The notes: generated from the letters alone by a model not told the origin. A stretch of 64,000 bases of DNA from Myotis daubentonii (GCF_963259705.1 NC_081851.1:11816145-11880144), one strand, 5' to 3'; positions 11,786-23,599 are shown, counted from the stretch's first letter. Program-made: numbers and translations.

Positions 11786-12141
11786 GAAGAGGAAGAAGAA
11801 AAAGGAACTCTTACCATTTGCCACAGCATGGATGGAACTGGAGAGCGGATAAATACCACAGGATCTCACTCATTTGTGGAATATAATGAACAACATAAAC
11901 TGATGAACAAGGACTGATCCAGAGACGGAGAGGCATTGATTGGACTGTCGGGCCTTGGAGGGAAGGTAGGGGAGGGTAGGGGTAAGGGGGAAAGATCAAC
12001 CAAAGGACTTATATGCAAGCATATAGGCCTAACCAATGGACACGGACAACGGGGGGGGGGGCTGAGGGGATGAGCGGGGGGGGGGTAGAGGGTACACATA
12101 TGTAATATCTTAATCAATAAAAAATATTAAAAAAATGTTGA

Positions 12142-12640
12142 AATAAATAGAAAAGATTTGAAAGCAGGGACTCAGTCGAACACCAGTGTTCATAGCAATA
12201 TTCACAATAGTTGAAATTGGAAACAACCCCAATGTGTATGGAGAGATGACTGGATATACAATATGTGGTATATGCCTACAATGAAAAATTTAGCCTTTAA
12301 AATGAAGGAAATTCTGAGATGTGCTACAACATGGATGAACCTTGAGGATGTTATACCCAACATAACATAAATACTGTATAATTCGACCTTCATGGGGTAC
12401 TTTGCTTTGAATAGGTAAATTCATAAGAACAGAAAATATAATAGAAGCTGAGGGAGGGAGAAAGGGGGAGTTGTTGAATTGGCAGTTTCTGTTTGGGATA
12501 ATGGAAAAGTTCTGGAAATGGATAGAATTGAGGCTACACAACTTCATGAATGAATGTATTTAATGGTACTGAATTTGTACACCACAAAATGGTTAAAATG
12601 GTAAATTTTACATTATGTATATTTAACCACAATTAAAAAA
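12142..12640 (+). mobile_element. Old L1M tail, right part of the split element
   Basis: Continues the old L1 cut at 4390/9805: 'gttcatagcaatattcacaa', 'atgtggtatatgcc', 'acatggatgaaccttgagga', 'gtacaccacaaaatggtt' and a terminal A-run. Together with 3985-4390 it rebuilds an L1M 3' region with nested younger insertions. Confidence 0.75.
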
Positions 12641-12649
12641 CCCATAAAA

Positions 12650-13575
12650 TACCATTAAATAATTTCAAGTGATTGTTAGGCATGCTAGTGAAAGTTGAAT
12701 GGCATTTCCTAGTTTTTGTTTTGCAAGATGAAAGGGAAAGTTTAGTTTTTCTAAAGATTTTTTTTCTGACTGTCTAAGAATGATAAGATCATTAAGAAAC
12801 CTGTAGGTTATGAATAGCTCTTCTGGTAATCTTTAGTTTTATAAAGGACATAAGGTCAATACAGGTTGAGCCACGGTTTGAGGTCACTTTTGTGGCAAGG
12901 CTTCTATCTAGTAGATTTTTAAATTTTTGTCTACTCTTTTTTAAAAATTTATTTACACACATAGTTTATCTTTTCTTATAATATTTATCATTAATTTGTT
13001 TAATTTTATTTTACCTTTTTTAGTTCCCATGGTGCATGGGTTGAGCTGGTGAGAAGGTAGTATATAGCTATATGTCATAATTATTTATTTATTTTTAAAA
13101 TCTTTCCTTTTGAAAGTATTATAGAAGTCCCCCCTTTTTTATTGTCCCCTTCTAGCTCACCACAATTTTTATTTAGATATTATTTGTTAAGAGGCTATTA
13201 TTTAGATGCAATTCTTAGATAAGCATTTTGTTTTAATTTTAGGTATTTATCATATCACAGGGTAAGTGGGAAAAAGCCTACAATAAGTTTCTTTTTGGAA
13301 TTTTATTGAACTTTTTGATTCCAAATGTATACCTCTTTTTTTCTTGTTCAAAACAAAATGAATAATTGTGGTTTTTGTCTAAGCATTTTTATATTATTCA
13401 TTAAAGGAAGAGTCCCACATCTCTTTCCGGAGAAGGTCCTGTGGAGACAGTGGAAATGACAACAAAGAGCCTCAAATCTCATGGAGAAAGTGCTTTGGAG
13501 ACTGGAAATGACAACAGAGGATTTAGAAGATCACTAAAGTCATTTAGGTTTTTTGATATTCCTTTCATTTTCAGG
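12650..13575. other. AT-rich stretch, no gene seen
   Basis: Long A/T-rich sequence with many short T-runs. I see no open frame of note, no recognisable SINE and no exon-like signal. Confidence 0.5.
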
Positions 13576-13584
13576 CATTGTGAT

Positions 13585-13809
13585 TACTTAATTTTTAAAA
13601 TGTTTTAAGTGATTTTAGGGCCAGGAAGGGGGAGGGAGAGAGATAGAAATATCCTTGATGAGAGAGAATCATCAGTTTGCTGCGTCCTGCACACTCCCTC
13701 CTGGGAATAAAACCGGAAACCTGGGCATGTGCCCTGGTCAGGAATTGAACCATGACCTCTTGGTTCATGGATTGATGCTCAACCACTGAGCCACACCTGC
13801 TGGGCCAGG
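13585..13809 (-). mobile_element. Ves SINE (antisense), old
   Basis: Ves head on the minus strand near 13805 and body with a GGGAGGGAGAGAGATAG stretch near 13631. The target repeat ATTGTGATT flanks it at 13577-13585 and 13810-13818. Confidence 0.85.
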
Positions 13810-13898
13810 ATTGTGATTTTTTTTCATATTCTTAGATCAACTTAATGTGAAAATGGAACTTGAATTGCTTTATTTTTTTATTTTTTATTTTTTTTTAT

Positions 13899-14078
13899 AT
13901 ACTGCCCTTGACTTCAAAGAGCCCACAGTCTAGGTCATGATTTTTATTTTGTAGTATTTAGCAGTATTTTTAATAAAAGGTCACTATACATGGACTCAGA
14001 GAAGATAACAGGTGAAAATGAGGACTCTGGACTGGAGGATCTTAAAGGTTCCTTTCTCATTCATAATCTCTGATTCTT
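13899..14078 (-). other. 3'-transduced segment of the minus-strand L1
   Basis: This non-L1 DNA lies between the L1's own poly(A) (T8 at about 14079-14086) and a longer poly(A) (T-rich 13873-13898) next to the target repeat. L1 transcripts that run past their own signal carry downstream DNA to the new site, so this segment should be a copy of the DNA 3' of the source L1. No classic AATAAA stands clear of the A-rich tail. Confidence 0.75.
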
Positions 14079-14350
14079 TTTTTTATTGCTTAAAGTAATA
14101 CAATGGGTATTACATATGTGTCCATTTCCCCCCCCCCCGCCCTAGACAGTCCCCTAGCTCCCCTATCCCCCAGTGTCTTATGCCCATTGGTTATGTTTAT
14201 ATGCATGCATACAAGTCCTTTGGTTGATCTCTTACCCCCCTACCTCCTGTCCCCCAACCCTCCCTGGTCTTCTCGCTGCAGTTTGACAATCTGTTTGAGG
14301 CAGCTCTGCCTCTGTATCTATTATTGTTCAAAAGTTTATAATGGTCTCTA

Positions 14351-17300
14351 TTATCCATGAATGAGTGAGATCATGTGGTATTTTTCCTTCATTGACTGGC
14401 TTATTTCACTTAGCATAATGCTCTCCAGTTCCATCCATGCCGTTGCAAATGATAAGAGTTCCTTCCTTTTTAGAGCAGCATTGTATTCCACTGTGTAGAT
14501 GTACCACAATTTTCTAATCCATTCATCTACTAATGGGCACTTAGGCTGTTTCCAGATCTTAGCTATGGTGAATTGTGCTGCTATGAACATAGGGGTGCAT
14601 ATATCCTTTCTGATTGGTGTTTCTGGTTTCTTGGGATATATTCCTAGAAGTGGGATCACAGGGTCAAATGGGAGTTCCATTTTCAGGTTTTAAGGAAACT
14701 CCATACTGTCTTCCATAGTGGCTGCACCAGTCTGCATTCCCACCAGCAGTGCACGAGTGTTCCTTTTTCTCCACATCCTCTCCAGCACTTGTCTTTTGTT
14801 GATTTGTTGACGATAGCCAGTCTGACAGGTGTGAGATGGCACCTCATTGTTGTTTTGATTTGCATCTCTTGGATGATTAGTGACTTTGAGCATGTTTTCA
14901 TATGTCTCTTGGCTTTCTGAATGTCCTCTTTTGAAAGGTGTCTTTTTAGGTCCTTTGCCCATTTTTTGATTGGATTGATTATCTTCCTTTTGTTAAGTTG
15001 TATGAGTTCCCTATAAATTTTGGAGATTAGGCCCTTATCAGATATGACATTGGCAGATATGTTTTCCCGCACAGTGAGTTTTCTTGTTGTTTTGTTGATG
15101 GTTTCTTTTGCTGTGCAGAAGCTTTTTATTTTGATGTAGTCCCATTTGTTCATTTTCTCTTTCGTTTCAAGTGCCCTAGGAGCTGTATCAGTGAAGAAAT
15201 TGCTTCGGCATATGTCTGAGATTTTGTTACCTTTGGCTTCTTCTAGAATTTTTATGATTTCCTGTCGTACATTTAAGTCCTTTATCCATTTTGAGTTTAT
15301 TTTTGTTTATGGTGTAAGTTGGTGGTCTGGTTTCATTTTCTTGCATATATCTGTCCAATTTTCCCAACACCATTTATTGAAGAGACCATCTTGGCTCCAT
15401 TGTATGTTCTTGCCTCTTTTGTCAAATATTAATTGAGCATATTGGTTCGGGCCGATTTCTGGGCTCTCTATTCTATTTCATTGATGTATATGCCTGTTCT
15501 TGTGCCAGTTCCAGGCAGTTTTGAGAACAGTGGCTTTGTAATACATCTTGATATCTGGTATTGAGATCCCACCTACTTTGTTCTTTTTCAGGATTGCTGC
15601 AGCTATTCGAGGTCTTTTTTTATTCCAGATGAATTTTTGGAGAGTTTGTTCTAGATCTATGAAGTATGCCGTTGGTATTTTAATGGGAAGTACGTTGAAT
15701 TTATAGATTGCTTTGGGTAGTATGGACATTTTAATGATGTTGATTCTACCAATCCATGAACACGGTATGTTCTTCCATCTGTTGATGTCTTCCTCTATAT
15801 CTTTTTTCAACGTCCTGTAGTTTTCTGAGTACAGGTCTTTTACCTCATTAGTTAAATTTATTCCAAGTAGCTTAATTTTTTTGGTGTGATGGTAAACGGG
15901 ATTGTTTTTATAATCTCTCTTTTGGAAAGTTCACTATTGGTGTATGGAAATGCCTCAGATTTCTTGGAGTTAATTTTGTATCCTGCTACATTGCCAAATT
16001 CATGTATTAAGTCTAGTAGCTTTTTGATGGAGTCTCTAGGGTTTTGTATGTATAATATCATGTTGTCTGCAAATAAGGACAGTTTTACTTCCTCTTTTCC
16101 AATTTGGATGCCTTTTATTTCTTCTTCTTACCTAATTGCAATGGCTAACACTTCCAGTACTATGTTGAACAGGAGTGGATAGAGGGGGCATCCCTGTCTT
16201 GTTCCTGTTCTTAGGCAAAATGGTGTTAGTTTTTGTCCATTGAGTATGATGTTGGCTGTGGGCCTGTCATATATGGCTTCTATTATGTTGAGGTATGATC
16301 CTTCTACTCCCGCCTTACTGAGAGTTTCCATCAAAAATGGGTGTTGAATTTTGTCAAATGCTTTTTCTGCATCAATTGATATGACCATGTGGTTTTTTTC
16401 TTTCAATTTGTTTATGTGATGTATCACGTTTATTGATTTGCGGATATTGTACCATCCTTGCATTCCTGGGATAAATCCTACTTGGTCATGGTGTATGATC
16501 TTTCTGATGTACTGCTGGATCCGATTTGCTAAGATTTTGTTGAGGATTTTGGCATCTATGTTCATGAGGGATATCGGCCTGTAAGTCTCTTTCATTGTGT
16601 TGTCTTTACCTGGTTTTGGTATTAGGGTGATGCTGGCTTCATAGAATGAGCTTGGAAGTGTTCCTTCCTCTTGAATTTTTGTAGTAGTCTGAGGAGGATA
16701 GGTTTTAGTTCTTCCTTGAATGTTTGGTAAAACTCCCCTGTGAAGTCGTCTGGTCCTGGGCTTTTGTTTGATGGAAGCTTTTTGATGACTGCTTCAATTT
16801 CTTCCATAGTTATTGGCCTGTTGAGATTTTCAGATTCTTCCTGATTGAGTTTTGGAATGTTGTATTTTTCTAGGAATTTGTCCATTTCCTCCAGGTTGTC
16901 TAGTTTGTTGGAGTAGAGCTGTCCATAGTATTTTTTAACAATCGTTTGTATTTCTGTGGGGTCTGTTGTTATTTCACCTCTATCGTTTCTGATTTTGTTT
17001 ATTTGGGTCCTCTCTCTTTGCTTCTTGGTGAGTCTGGCTAGAGGTTTGTCAATCTTGTTGATTCTTTCAAAGAACCAGCTCTCAGTTTCATTGATTTTCT
17101 GTATTGTTTTTTTGGTCTCTATGTCATTTATTTCTGCTCTAATCTTTATTATCTCCTTCCTTTTGCTCACTCTGGGGTTTTCTTGTTGCTCTCTTTCTAA
17201 TTTTTTGAGGTGTAGAGTTAGATGATTTACTACCATTTTTTCTTCTTTTTTGAGTTAGGCCTGTAGAGCTATAAACTTCCCTCTCAGTACTGCTTTCATT

Positions 17301-18165
17301 GTGTCCCATAGGATTGGATTGTTGTGTTTTCATTGTCATTAGTTTCCAGGATGTTTTTAATTTCTTCTTTGATCTCATTGGTAACCCAATCAATATTTAA
17401 TAGCATGCTATTCAGCTTCCAGGTGTTTGAGTATTTTGGGTTGTTTTAATTGTAGTTTATTTCTAATATTATGCCATCGTGGTCTGCGAAGATGCTTTTT
17501 ATGAATTCAATCTTCTTGAATTTGGGGATACTTTACTAGTGACCTCATATATGGTCTATTTTTGAATATGTCTTATGGGCACATGAGTAGAATGTATATT
17601 CCCTGGCTTTGGGGTGAAGTGTTCTGAAGATGTCTATTAAGTCCATCTGATCTAGTGAGTCATTTAGGATTGCTGTATCTTTGCTGATTGTTTGTCTAGA
17701 GGACTCATCCAGTGCTGTCAGTGGTGTATTAAAGTCCCCTACTATGATTGTATTGTTGTTGATCTCTCCTTTGTTATCTTCCAGGAGTTTTTTTGTGAAT
17801 TTGGGTGCTCCTGCATTGGGTGCATATATGTTTACCAGGGTTATATCTTCTTGTTGTATTGATCCCTTTAGTATTATGAAATGGCCTTCCTTATCTCTTG
17901 TAATGGCCTTCACTTTGAGGTCTGTTTTGTCCGATATAAGTATTGCTACCCCAGCTTTCTTTTCCTTTCCATTTGCTTGAAAGATATTTTTCCATCCCTT
18001 CACTTTCAGTCTGTGTGAGTCCCTTCTAATGAGGTGGGTCTCTTGTAGACAGCAGATGTATGGGTCATGTTTTTTTATCCATTTAGCCACTTGATGTCTT
18101 TTGGTTGGAGCATTTAGTCCGTTTATGTTTAAAGTTATTATTGAAAGGTACTTGTTTGTAGCCAT
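14351..18165 (-). pseudogene. L1 ORF2 (endonuclease/reverse transcriptase), broken
   Basis: ORF2p nicks the target and reverse-transcribes the L1 RNA. The endonuclease part starts MATNKYLSIITLNINGLNA (18165), with QETHL and GDFNTPL metal-site motifs, and breaks after YSKIDHI at 17545. Reverse transcriptase pieces follow at 17236-16622 ([15 protein letters not shown]), 16595-16128 ([25 protein letters not shown]) and 16061-15478. The catalytic FADD box reads FADN (about 16062-16080), losing one of the two metal-binding aspartates. The C-terminal Cys/His segment ([18 protein letters not shown]) is in 15153-14683, and the last part ends at 14351. Several frameshifts and stops make it inactive. 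Confidence 0.92.
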
Positions 18166-18209
18166 TTCTTTTTTTGTGTGGCTGTTTTCTTTCTGAGCTT
18201 TTTAGTTCT

Positions 18210-19150
18210 TCTATTTATACCAGTCCCTTTAGCATTCCTTGCATTGCTGGCTTGGTGGTGATAAACTCCCTCAGCCTTTTTTTTTTTGTCTGTGAAGCTT
18301 CTTATTTCTCCTTCAATTTTGACTGATAGCCTTGCTGGATAGAGTATTCTTGGATTCAGTCCATTGCTTTGCATCACTTTGTAAATTTCCGTCCATTCTT
18401 TTCTGGCCTGCTGTGTTTCTGTTGAGAAATCATTTGATAATCTAATGGGAGAGCCCTGGTATGTAACTTTCCGTCTCTCTCTTGCAGCCTGTAAGATTAT
18501 CTCTTTGTCCTGACCATTTGCCATGGTAATTATGATGTGTCTTGTTGTGGGTCTTTTCGGGTTCACCTTGTTTGGGACTCTCTGGGCTTGTGTGACTTTT
18601 TTCTTCCCCACCTCAGGGAAGTTTTCTGATATTATTTCTTCGATTAGGTTTTCTAATCCTTGTTCCTCTTTCTGTTGTTCTGGCACCCCTATTATTCGTA
18701 TGTTGTTCATTTCATGTTATCCCAAAGCTCCCTTAGGCTCTCCTCCTGTCCTTTAATTTTTTTCTCCAATTGCACTACATTTTGGGTGTGTTTTGCTTCC
18801 TTGTCTTCTAATTCACTAATTCGGTCCCCCGCTTCTCCTAGTCTACTGTTGATACTTTCAATGGTGTTTTTTATTGCAGCGATATCACTCTTCATTTCTT
18901 CTTGGGTCTTACTTAAGTTGTTGTTTTTTTCATCTGTTTCTTCTATCTTCTTCCATATGTTATAGATTTTTTCACCTGTTTCTTCTTGCTTCTTGCAGAG
19001 GTTGTCGATTTTTTCCTCCATTCGGTTTATGCACTCTAGGACCCTTATTCTGAATTCTTTTTCTGTCATGTTGCATGCCTCTGTATTACTTAGCTGCTTT
19101 TCTGGAGAGTCCTCCTTCTCTTTCCTTTGGGGGTTTCTTTGTCTACCCAT
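18210..19150 (-). pseudogene. L1 ORF1 (RNA-binding chaperone), broken
   Basis: From the ATG at 19150 the frame runs 147 codons with a long coiled coil (about residues 35-140; EEMKSDIAAIKNTIESINSR), then shifts at WDNMK/NNIRI. It continues in another frame from 18710 with the RRM-like core (NIRIIGVPEQQ) and C-terminal domain (LYPARLSVKIEGEIRSFTDK). A second shift in a lysine run near 18280 removes the true C-terminus. Confidence 0.9.
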
Positions 19151-21156
19151 GTTTATCTCACTGACATATCTAGACGTTGAGTCATTCAGTGGCTGCTCCC
19201 TGGGTGGCAGTGACTCTTGGTCTGTGCTTGCTCTTCGGGTGGTTGCGGTAGCAGCTGCTCCTCAGTTGGCAGCAGCTCCTCTGGTGGGTGCTGTTCACAG
19301 CTGTGGTTGCTCTTCTGGCTTGGGGGAGTAGGCTTCACGTACAGCTGCTGTTCCTCAGCAGAGGGTGTGGTGCTCAGGAGGCTGTTGTTGCTTGGATCTG
19401 CTGTGTTGATTTAAAGGCACAAAATACAACACAACAAGGCACCACGTACCAGTCACTAAACACAAATATATTCACGATATTAATAACCCCAAATAAAGGT
19501 GACCACCTGAATTAAGAGAATTAGGGGATAAGGAAGAAGGAAGAGAAAAAGATAAAAGAGAAAAAAGAAAAGAAATGTAGGGACCAAAAAAAGGAGTGCA
19601 AAAATGAAATTGGGAAAAAGGAGGGGGGGAAAATAAAAGCGAGAAAAGAAAAGAAAAGAAAAAGAGCGAAAAGAGAGAATGAAGGGGAAGAGGGGAAGAG
19701 ACTTTTTATATGAGGAGAATACTCCTATAGAACCACCACTAATCCCAACAAATTCCAGCAACAGCTCCCTGGAGATGGATGCAAACTAGAAACAACTAAT
19801 AATATAACGATGAAAATAGAATGGAGGACACTAATCCCAAAATAAAATAAAGAAAAAATAAAATGGCACTTTAAAAAATGGTAAAATAGTAGCAGTAATA
19901 ATACTGGTTAAAGATTAGAAGGTAGTAATTAAAAGGGTAAAATCAGGTGATGGAAAAAGAAGAAAAAAAATAGGAAAAAATTGGTTTCTTAGTTAAAAGG
20001 TGAAAAATGAAAAAAATAATTTGCAGTAGTGAAGGTCCTTCGGTTCTTCTATTCTTCAGTCTGGCTCGCCTTTAGTCCTGCCAGGTATTCAGGAGAGTGT
20101 TGAGCTTCCCTGCGATACACTGTTCCTCTGTGTTGTAAACCACGGTTCTTATTTTAAAGCAGGTCGTATTTGTTTCCCAGACTGCCTTATTTTGTGTTTA
20201 GCAAAGAGTCAGTTTGTGGCTCAGCCTCTGGGTGGCAGTGTTCTGGGGTTGGCCTCTGAGGTTATAAGGCTTCTCTATCGCATTTAAAACTGATTTGGAA
20301 GGTCAACTATCCAGAGCTGGTTCCTTAATAGTTATCTGCTCTGTGTTGTTGCTGGGATTAAAATCCCTCTATTGGCCAGACCCTGTTAACTCCCAGGGAC
20401 TGATCAGATTATTTTAATCCTTGATCTCCTTCAGGGTGGAATCTGGGTGTGGCTGTGCTCCTTGCCTGGGGGCTGGGGGGAGGAGACTCACTCTCCGGAG
20501 AGAATGGCTGCCCTAGTCCTGGGCTCAGGGGTATCTCAGCACTCAATTCGCTGCCACCTGTCCCGTCCCCCCTTCTCTCCTCAGTCTCTCCCCAGATTCC
20601 ACTCCTCCGCACCCTCTCCCTCTCTTCAGCACAGGTGAGTGTCTGTATCCGAAATATCTTATGAACAGGATTCAGTGAGAACAAACAAAAAAACTCAGGC
20701 CTCAGAAACGGGAAAGGCTTGGTTTCTGTAAGCTCTTTTCTTACCGGCACTGCATGGTCTGGTCAGCTCTTCAGGCTGCCACCTTTAGTCTCAGTCCTCC
20801 GTGATCACAGAACCCAGTTCTCAAATCCCCTGGCTGTGCCAGGAATCCCGTGGATCTCCTTTCCCCAGTCAGGGGCTGTGCCTGTCCCAAGGGACGTTGC
20901 TATCTGCCATGCGGTCTCCCTCTAACCCTCTGGGCTCAGAGGTCTGGCAAACTTTCCTGCCCAAATCCCTGTTTTTTTTTTTGTTTGTTTGTTTTGTTTT
21001 TTTGTTGTTGTTGTTGTTTTGTTTTTTTTTGTTTTTTTTGTTTTACCTTTCCAGGGGAGTTCTGCCCTTCCCGGCTGCAAATGGTCTCACCAGCTGAGCA
21101 ATTTCGCCAATTCGGGGTGGGTTTTATTAGTTTCAGCTGCTCACTCCATTTGCTCC
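19151..21156 (-). promoter_or_regulatory. L1 5' UTR (internal promoter region)
   Basis: About 2 kb upstream of ORF1, colinear with the 5' UTR of the plus-strand L1 at 49018-50922. It includes an A-rich block (19500-20030 on the plus strand) and a G/T-rich simple repeat (20970-21045). In L1s this region holds an internal RNA polymerase II promoter. Activity here is unknown. Confidence 0.75.
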
Positions 21157-21170
21157 CTTGAATTGCTTTA

Positions 21171-21490
21171 AATGAATTTTTTTATTGTTTAAAGCAGCAG
21201 TTCTCAACCTGTGGGTTGTGAGCCCTTTAGTGGTTGAATGACCCTTTCACAGGGGTCGCCTAATACCATGGGAAAACACATATATAATTACATATTGGTT
21301 TTGTGATTAGTCACTATGCTTTAATTATGTTTAATTTGTAACAGTGAAATTGGGGGTCAACATAACATAAGAAACTATATTAAAGGGTCTCAGCGTTAGG
21401 AATTTTGAGTTTAACACTGGTTTAAAGTATTACATATGTCTCCTTTTCCCCCCATCGACCCCTCCTTGATCACTCCCACCGCCCTAAGTA
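21171..21490 (-). mobile_element. 5'-truncated L1 tail split by a SPIN element
   Basis: The left piece (T-run, then ATTGTTTAAAG, to 21194) and right piece (GTATTACATATGTCTCC from 21427) join into the reverse of the same L1 3' end seen at 14079-14130. The hAT element lies between them. Confidence 0.7.
21195..21419. mobile_element. SPIN-like hAT non-autonomous DNA transposon (225 bp)
   Basis: Starts CAGCAGTTCTCAACCTGTGG, and its other end reads as an imperfect inverted repeat (CAGTGTTAAACTCAAAATTC on the opposite strand). It contains ACCCTTTCACAGGGGTCGCC, known from the SPIN ('space invader') family. The 8-bp direct repeat GTTTAAAG flanks it exactly at 21187-21194 and 21420-21427, the size typical of hAT transposases. 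It has no coding sequence, and the centre is shortened relative to longer family members. Confidence 0.9.
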
Positions 21491-22585
21491 CAAGAAGGCA
21501 TGGCTTAAAAAATCAATATCTGTTTCTTCTTCTTGGGATTGGGAGTATTTACTGAATTCAGACCACCACCAGAAGGTTGAGTCTCACCTTTTGAACAGAT
21601 CTTTATGTCTGAATCCTTTGGAAAGTTTCTCAGATAAAGGATGAAGACTTGTCACAGAATCTCAGTCTGGATTCTTCTACACTTCTCTCACATACCTGCA
21701 ATCTTTTTCCTACTTCACTGGGTCTCTGAGGAGGCTAAATGGAATACTCTGATGGAAGAAGGAATTCATTCACTTGTTGACCCCCCTTGTTCATTTGGCA
21801 AGGTAAATACTGTGTGTAGAGTGAAAACTTCCAGGAGTGCTCAGGTGACTTAGAAATTGGCCTTAAGAACCCAGAGCATTTTTTGCAAAACACAGAATTA
21901 TTTGAAGATACTGGCTATGTAAGGGCTTGTGAGTCATCTTTGTCCCAAGATCAGCAAGAAGTCAGGAAACATGGTAAACACTGGGAGTGACCCGAAGAGC
22001 ATTTCATGTTGACAGGCTGACTACCTGCACTGTGGTGGAAGGTCTATAACAATACCTGCTATGCTGTAACAATACCTACATTCTAGTAGTGCTTTCAGTT
22101 CAGAGAATTGCAGTTTAGCTACACAAATTGTCAACAAGGCCAGGGAATCATGATCCCCATTATTGATGAAATAACCTGTCAGAGTGTGTTTCCAAGACCA
22201 TGACGCTTGGTTAGCTGTGGGCTCTCTGCTGCACTTGTGCTGTTGCCTTCTGTGTCTTTCAGGTTCCTAGTGGATCTACATTTAAGTGGTGCTAACACTG
22301 CACTTTCACAGCCTTGCCAGCACTCTGTTTAAACACCGAATTCTAAAGGTCACACACTTGGGTATTGTGACCCTTGATAATAAAATTGAATGGAATAAAA
22401 ATATCAACGTCTGAGTTAATATTACAGAACATTTTCTAATTTTTGTGATCTTCCTTGAAATAAAGAAGTTGTATTCTGAGACATGGCACTTTTAATTTTT
22501 TTATTTCTCTTAGGACAAATCATTACTATGATGAAAACTGTTTTATAATGAAATGATTTCTAGCCATAATAACGGGCTCTGTTAT
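21491..22585. other. Unassigned sequence, no gene supported
   Basis: Mixed-composition DNA. The longest plus-strand frame (21641-21853, 70 codons) has no recognisable domain. A possible poly(A) signal AATAAA is near 22378 with nothing upstream that I can call a gene. Confidence 0.4.
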
Positions 22586-22589
22586 TTTT

Positions 22590-22735
22590 CACATATTTTA
22601 TTTAATTTTAAAACTTCACAGTGAATTAACTAGTATTTCCCCATTTTCTGGAAGAAAATATTGAGGCTCTAGAGATAGTTTGTTGAAAATCAACAACTAA
22701 TAGGTAATGGAAGAGAACCGAGATCACAGTGTATT
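22590..22735 (+). mobile_element. MIR SINE fragment
   Basis: The diverged core (CCCCATTTTCTGGAAGAAAA, then TTGAGGCTCTAGAG, then GAGAACCGAGATCACAG) follows the order of the MIR core SINE. An ancient mammalian repeat. Confidence 0.6.
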
Positions 22736-23149
22736 TACAGTAGTTTCACCTACATAAAATTTGTCTAGCAAAAGTAGTTGAGGTTGCACTTACAATACTG
22801 GCACAGGAAAGTCCAGAAATAGAATAAAGAGGCTCTGGATTTGATTACCTTTTTTCTCATGAGTATGTTTTTAAATGGGAAAGTTCTACTGATGAATGCT
22901 AACAGTTGGGGGTGAATATTGTAATACCTTCCCAGTTATTTGTATTTTATATGTTCTTGTTGTTGTAGGGACTTAAAATAGGAGTTTTACTTAGATCATT
23001 ACTGCAAGGAATACACAATGCTTTTCAGAACAACTGAAAAAGTATGCACACTTCATCAAGGTAAGCATTTGTTTCATTAAAAGTTTTGTGAACAGTATGG
23101 TGATATTTGCTTGTATTTCTGTTATGTTTGGACTCTATGTCATAAACTC
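22736..23149. other. Unassigned sequence, nothing recognised
   Basis: AT-rich, with no frame of note and no repeat I can name. Confidence 0.4.
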
Positions 23150-23599
23150 GCTTCTAAACAATATAGAGTACAGCCCAGCTGATGGGGTGTCAGATCCTGT
23201 CACTTCTCTGGTACTGTAGTTCTTGAGGTCCCTTCCTTCCTCTCAGCCTCTCTCTCCCTTTCTCTGTCTGTGCCACTGACCTGTTGTTCTGTCTGGAAGC
23301 TGAGTCCACACCCGTTTCCTTACCACTTTTGTAAAGCTTGGTTTTATTAAGTTCTCCACTTTGTGCTGAGAGTGTCTTGGTCTGAGAAAAGATATGGCAT
23401 ATCGTGCTACTTTATTGTAACTTCTAGACATAAGCTGTCAAGTCCCATGAGTGGGATCGATTTCCACCTTGACATTCCTGATACGAGGATTCTAGTGTGA
23501 AGCCATCAAGGTGAGCAGCAAGAGCACTAAGCCACATTGACTTCAGGGCCTCCTGATCCCATGTGTTCTCTGTGACCTGTCAACCTCTAGTATCGCCAG

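Larger units (their letters stand above)
10024..12128 (+). mobile_element. Half-LINE with open ORF1 and target duplication (copy 3)
   Basis: A complete insertion: 5' UTR from 10024 (AAGATGGCGGC near 10033), ORF1 at 10919-11785, then immediately the last stretch of L1 ORF2 (AACTCTTACCATTTGCCACA, 11806) and an L1 3' UTR ending in an A-rich tail. The direct repeat AAAAAAATGTTGA flanks it at 10011-10023 and 12129-12141. Almost all of ORF2 is missing, joined through a GAAGAAGAAAAAG stretch near 11790. It must have moved with L1 enzymes in trans. Confidence 0.85.
13873..21156 (-). mobile_element. Full-length LINE-1, minus strand, inactivated
   Basis: The 14-bp repeat CTTGAATTGCTTTA flanks it exactly at 13859-13872 and 21157-21170. 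On the minus strand it reads 5' UTR (21156-19151), ORF1 (19150 to about 18210), ORF2 (18165-14351), 3' UTR with AATAAA and a short A-run (14350-14079), about 180 bp of non-L1 DNA, and a second A-rich tail (13898-13873). The second tail inside the target duplication shows a 3' transduction. Both reading frames carry several frameshifts or stops. Confidence 0.93.

Noticed and set aside
12142..12640. A possible exon cluster, from minus-strand frames of 60-85 codons.
   Set aside because: The DNA is an old L1M tail on the plus strand, which explains the sequence.
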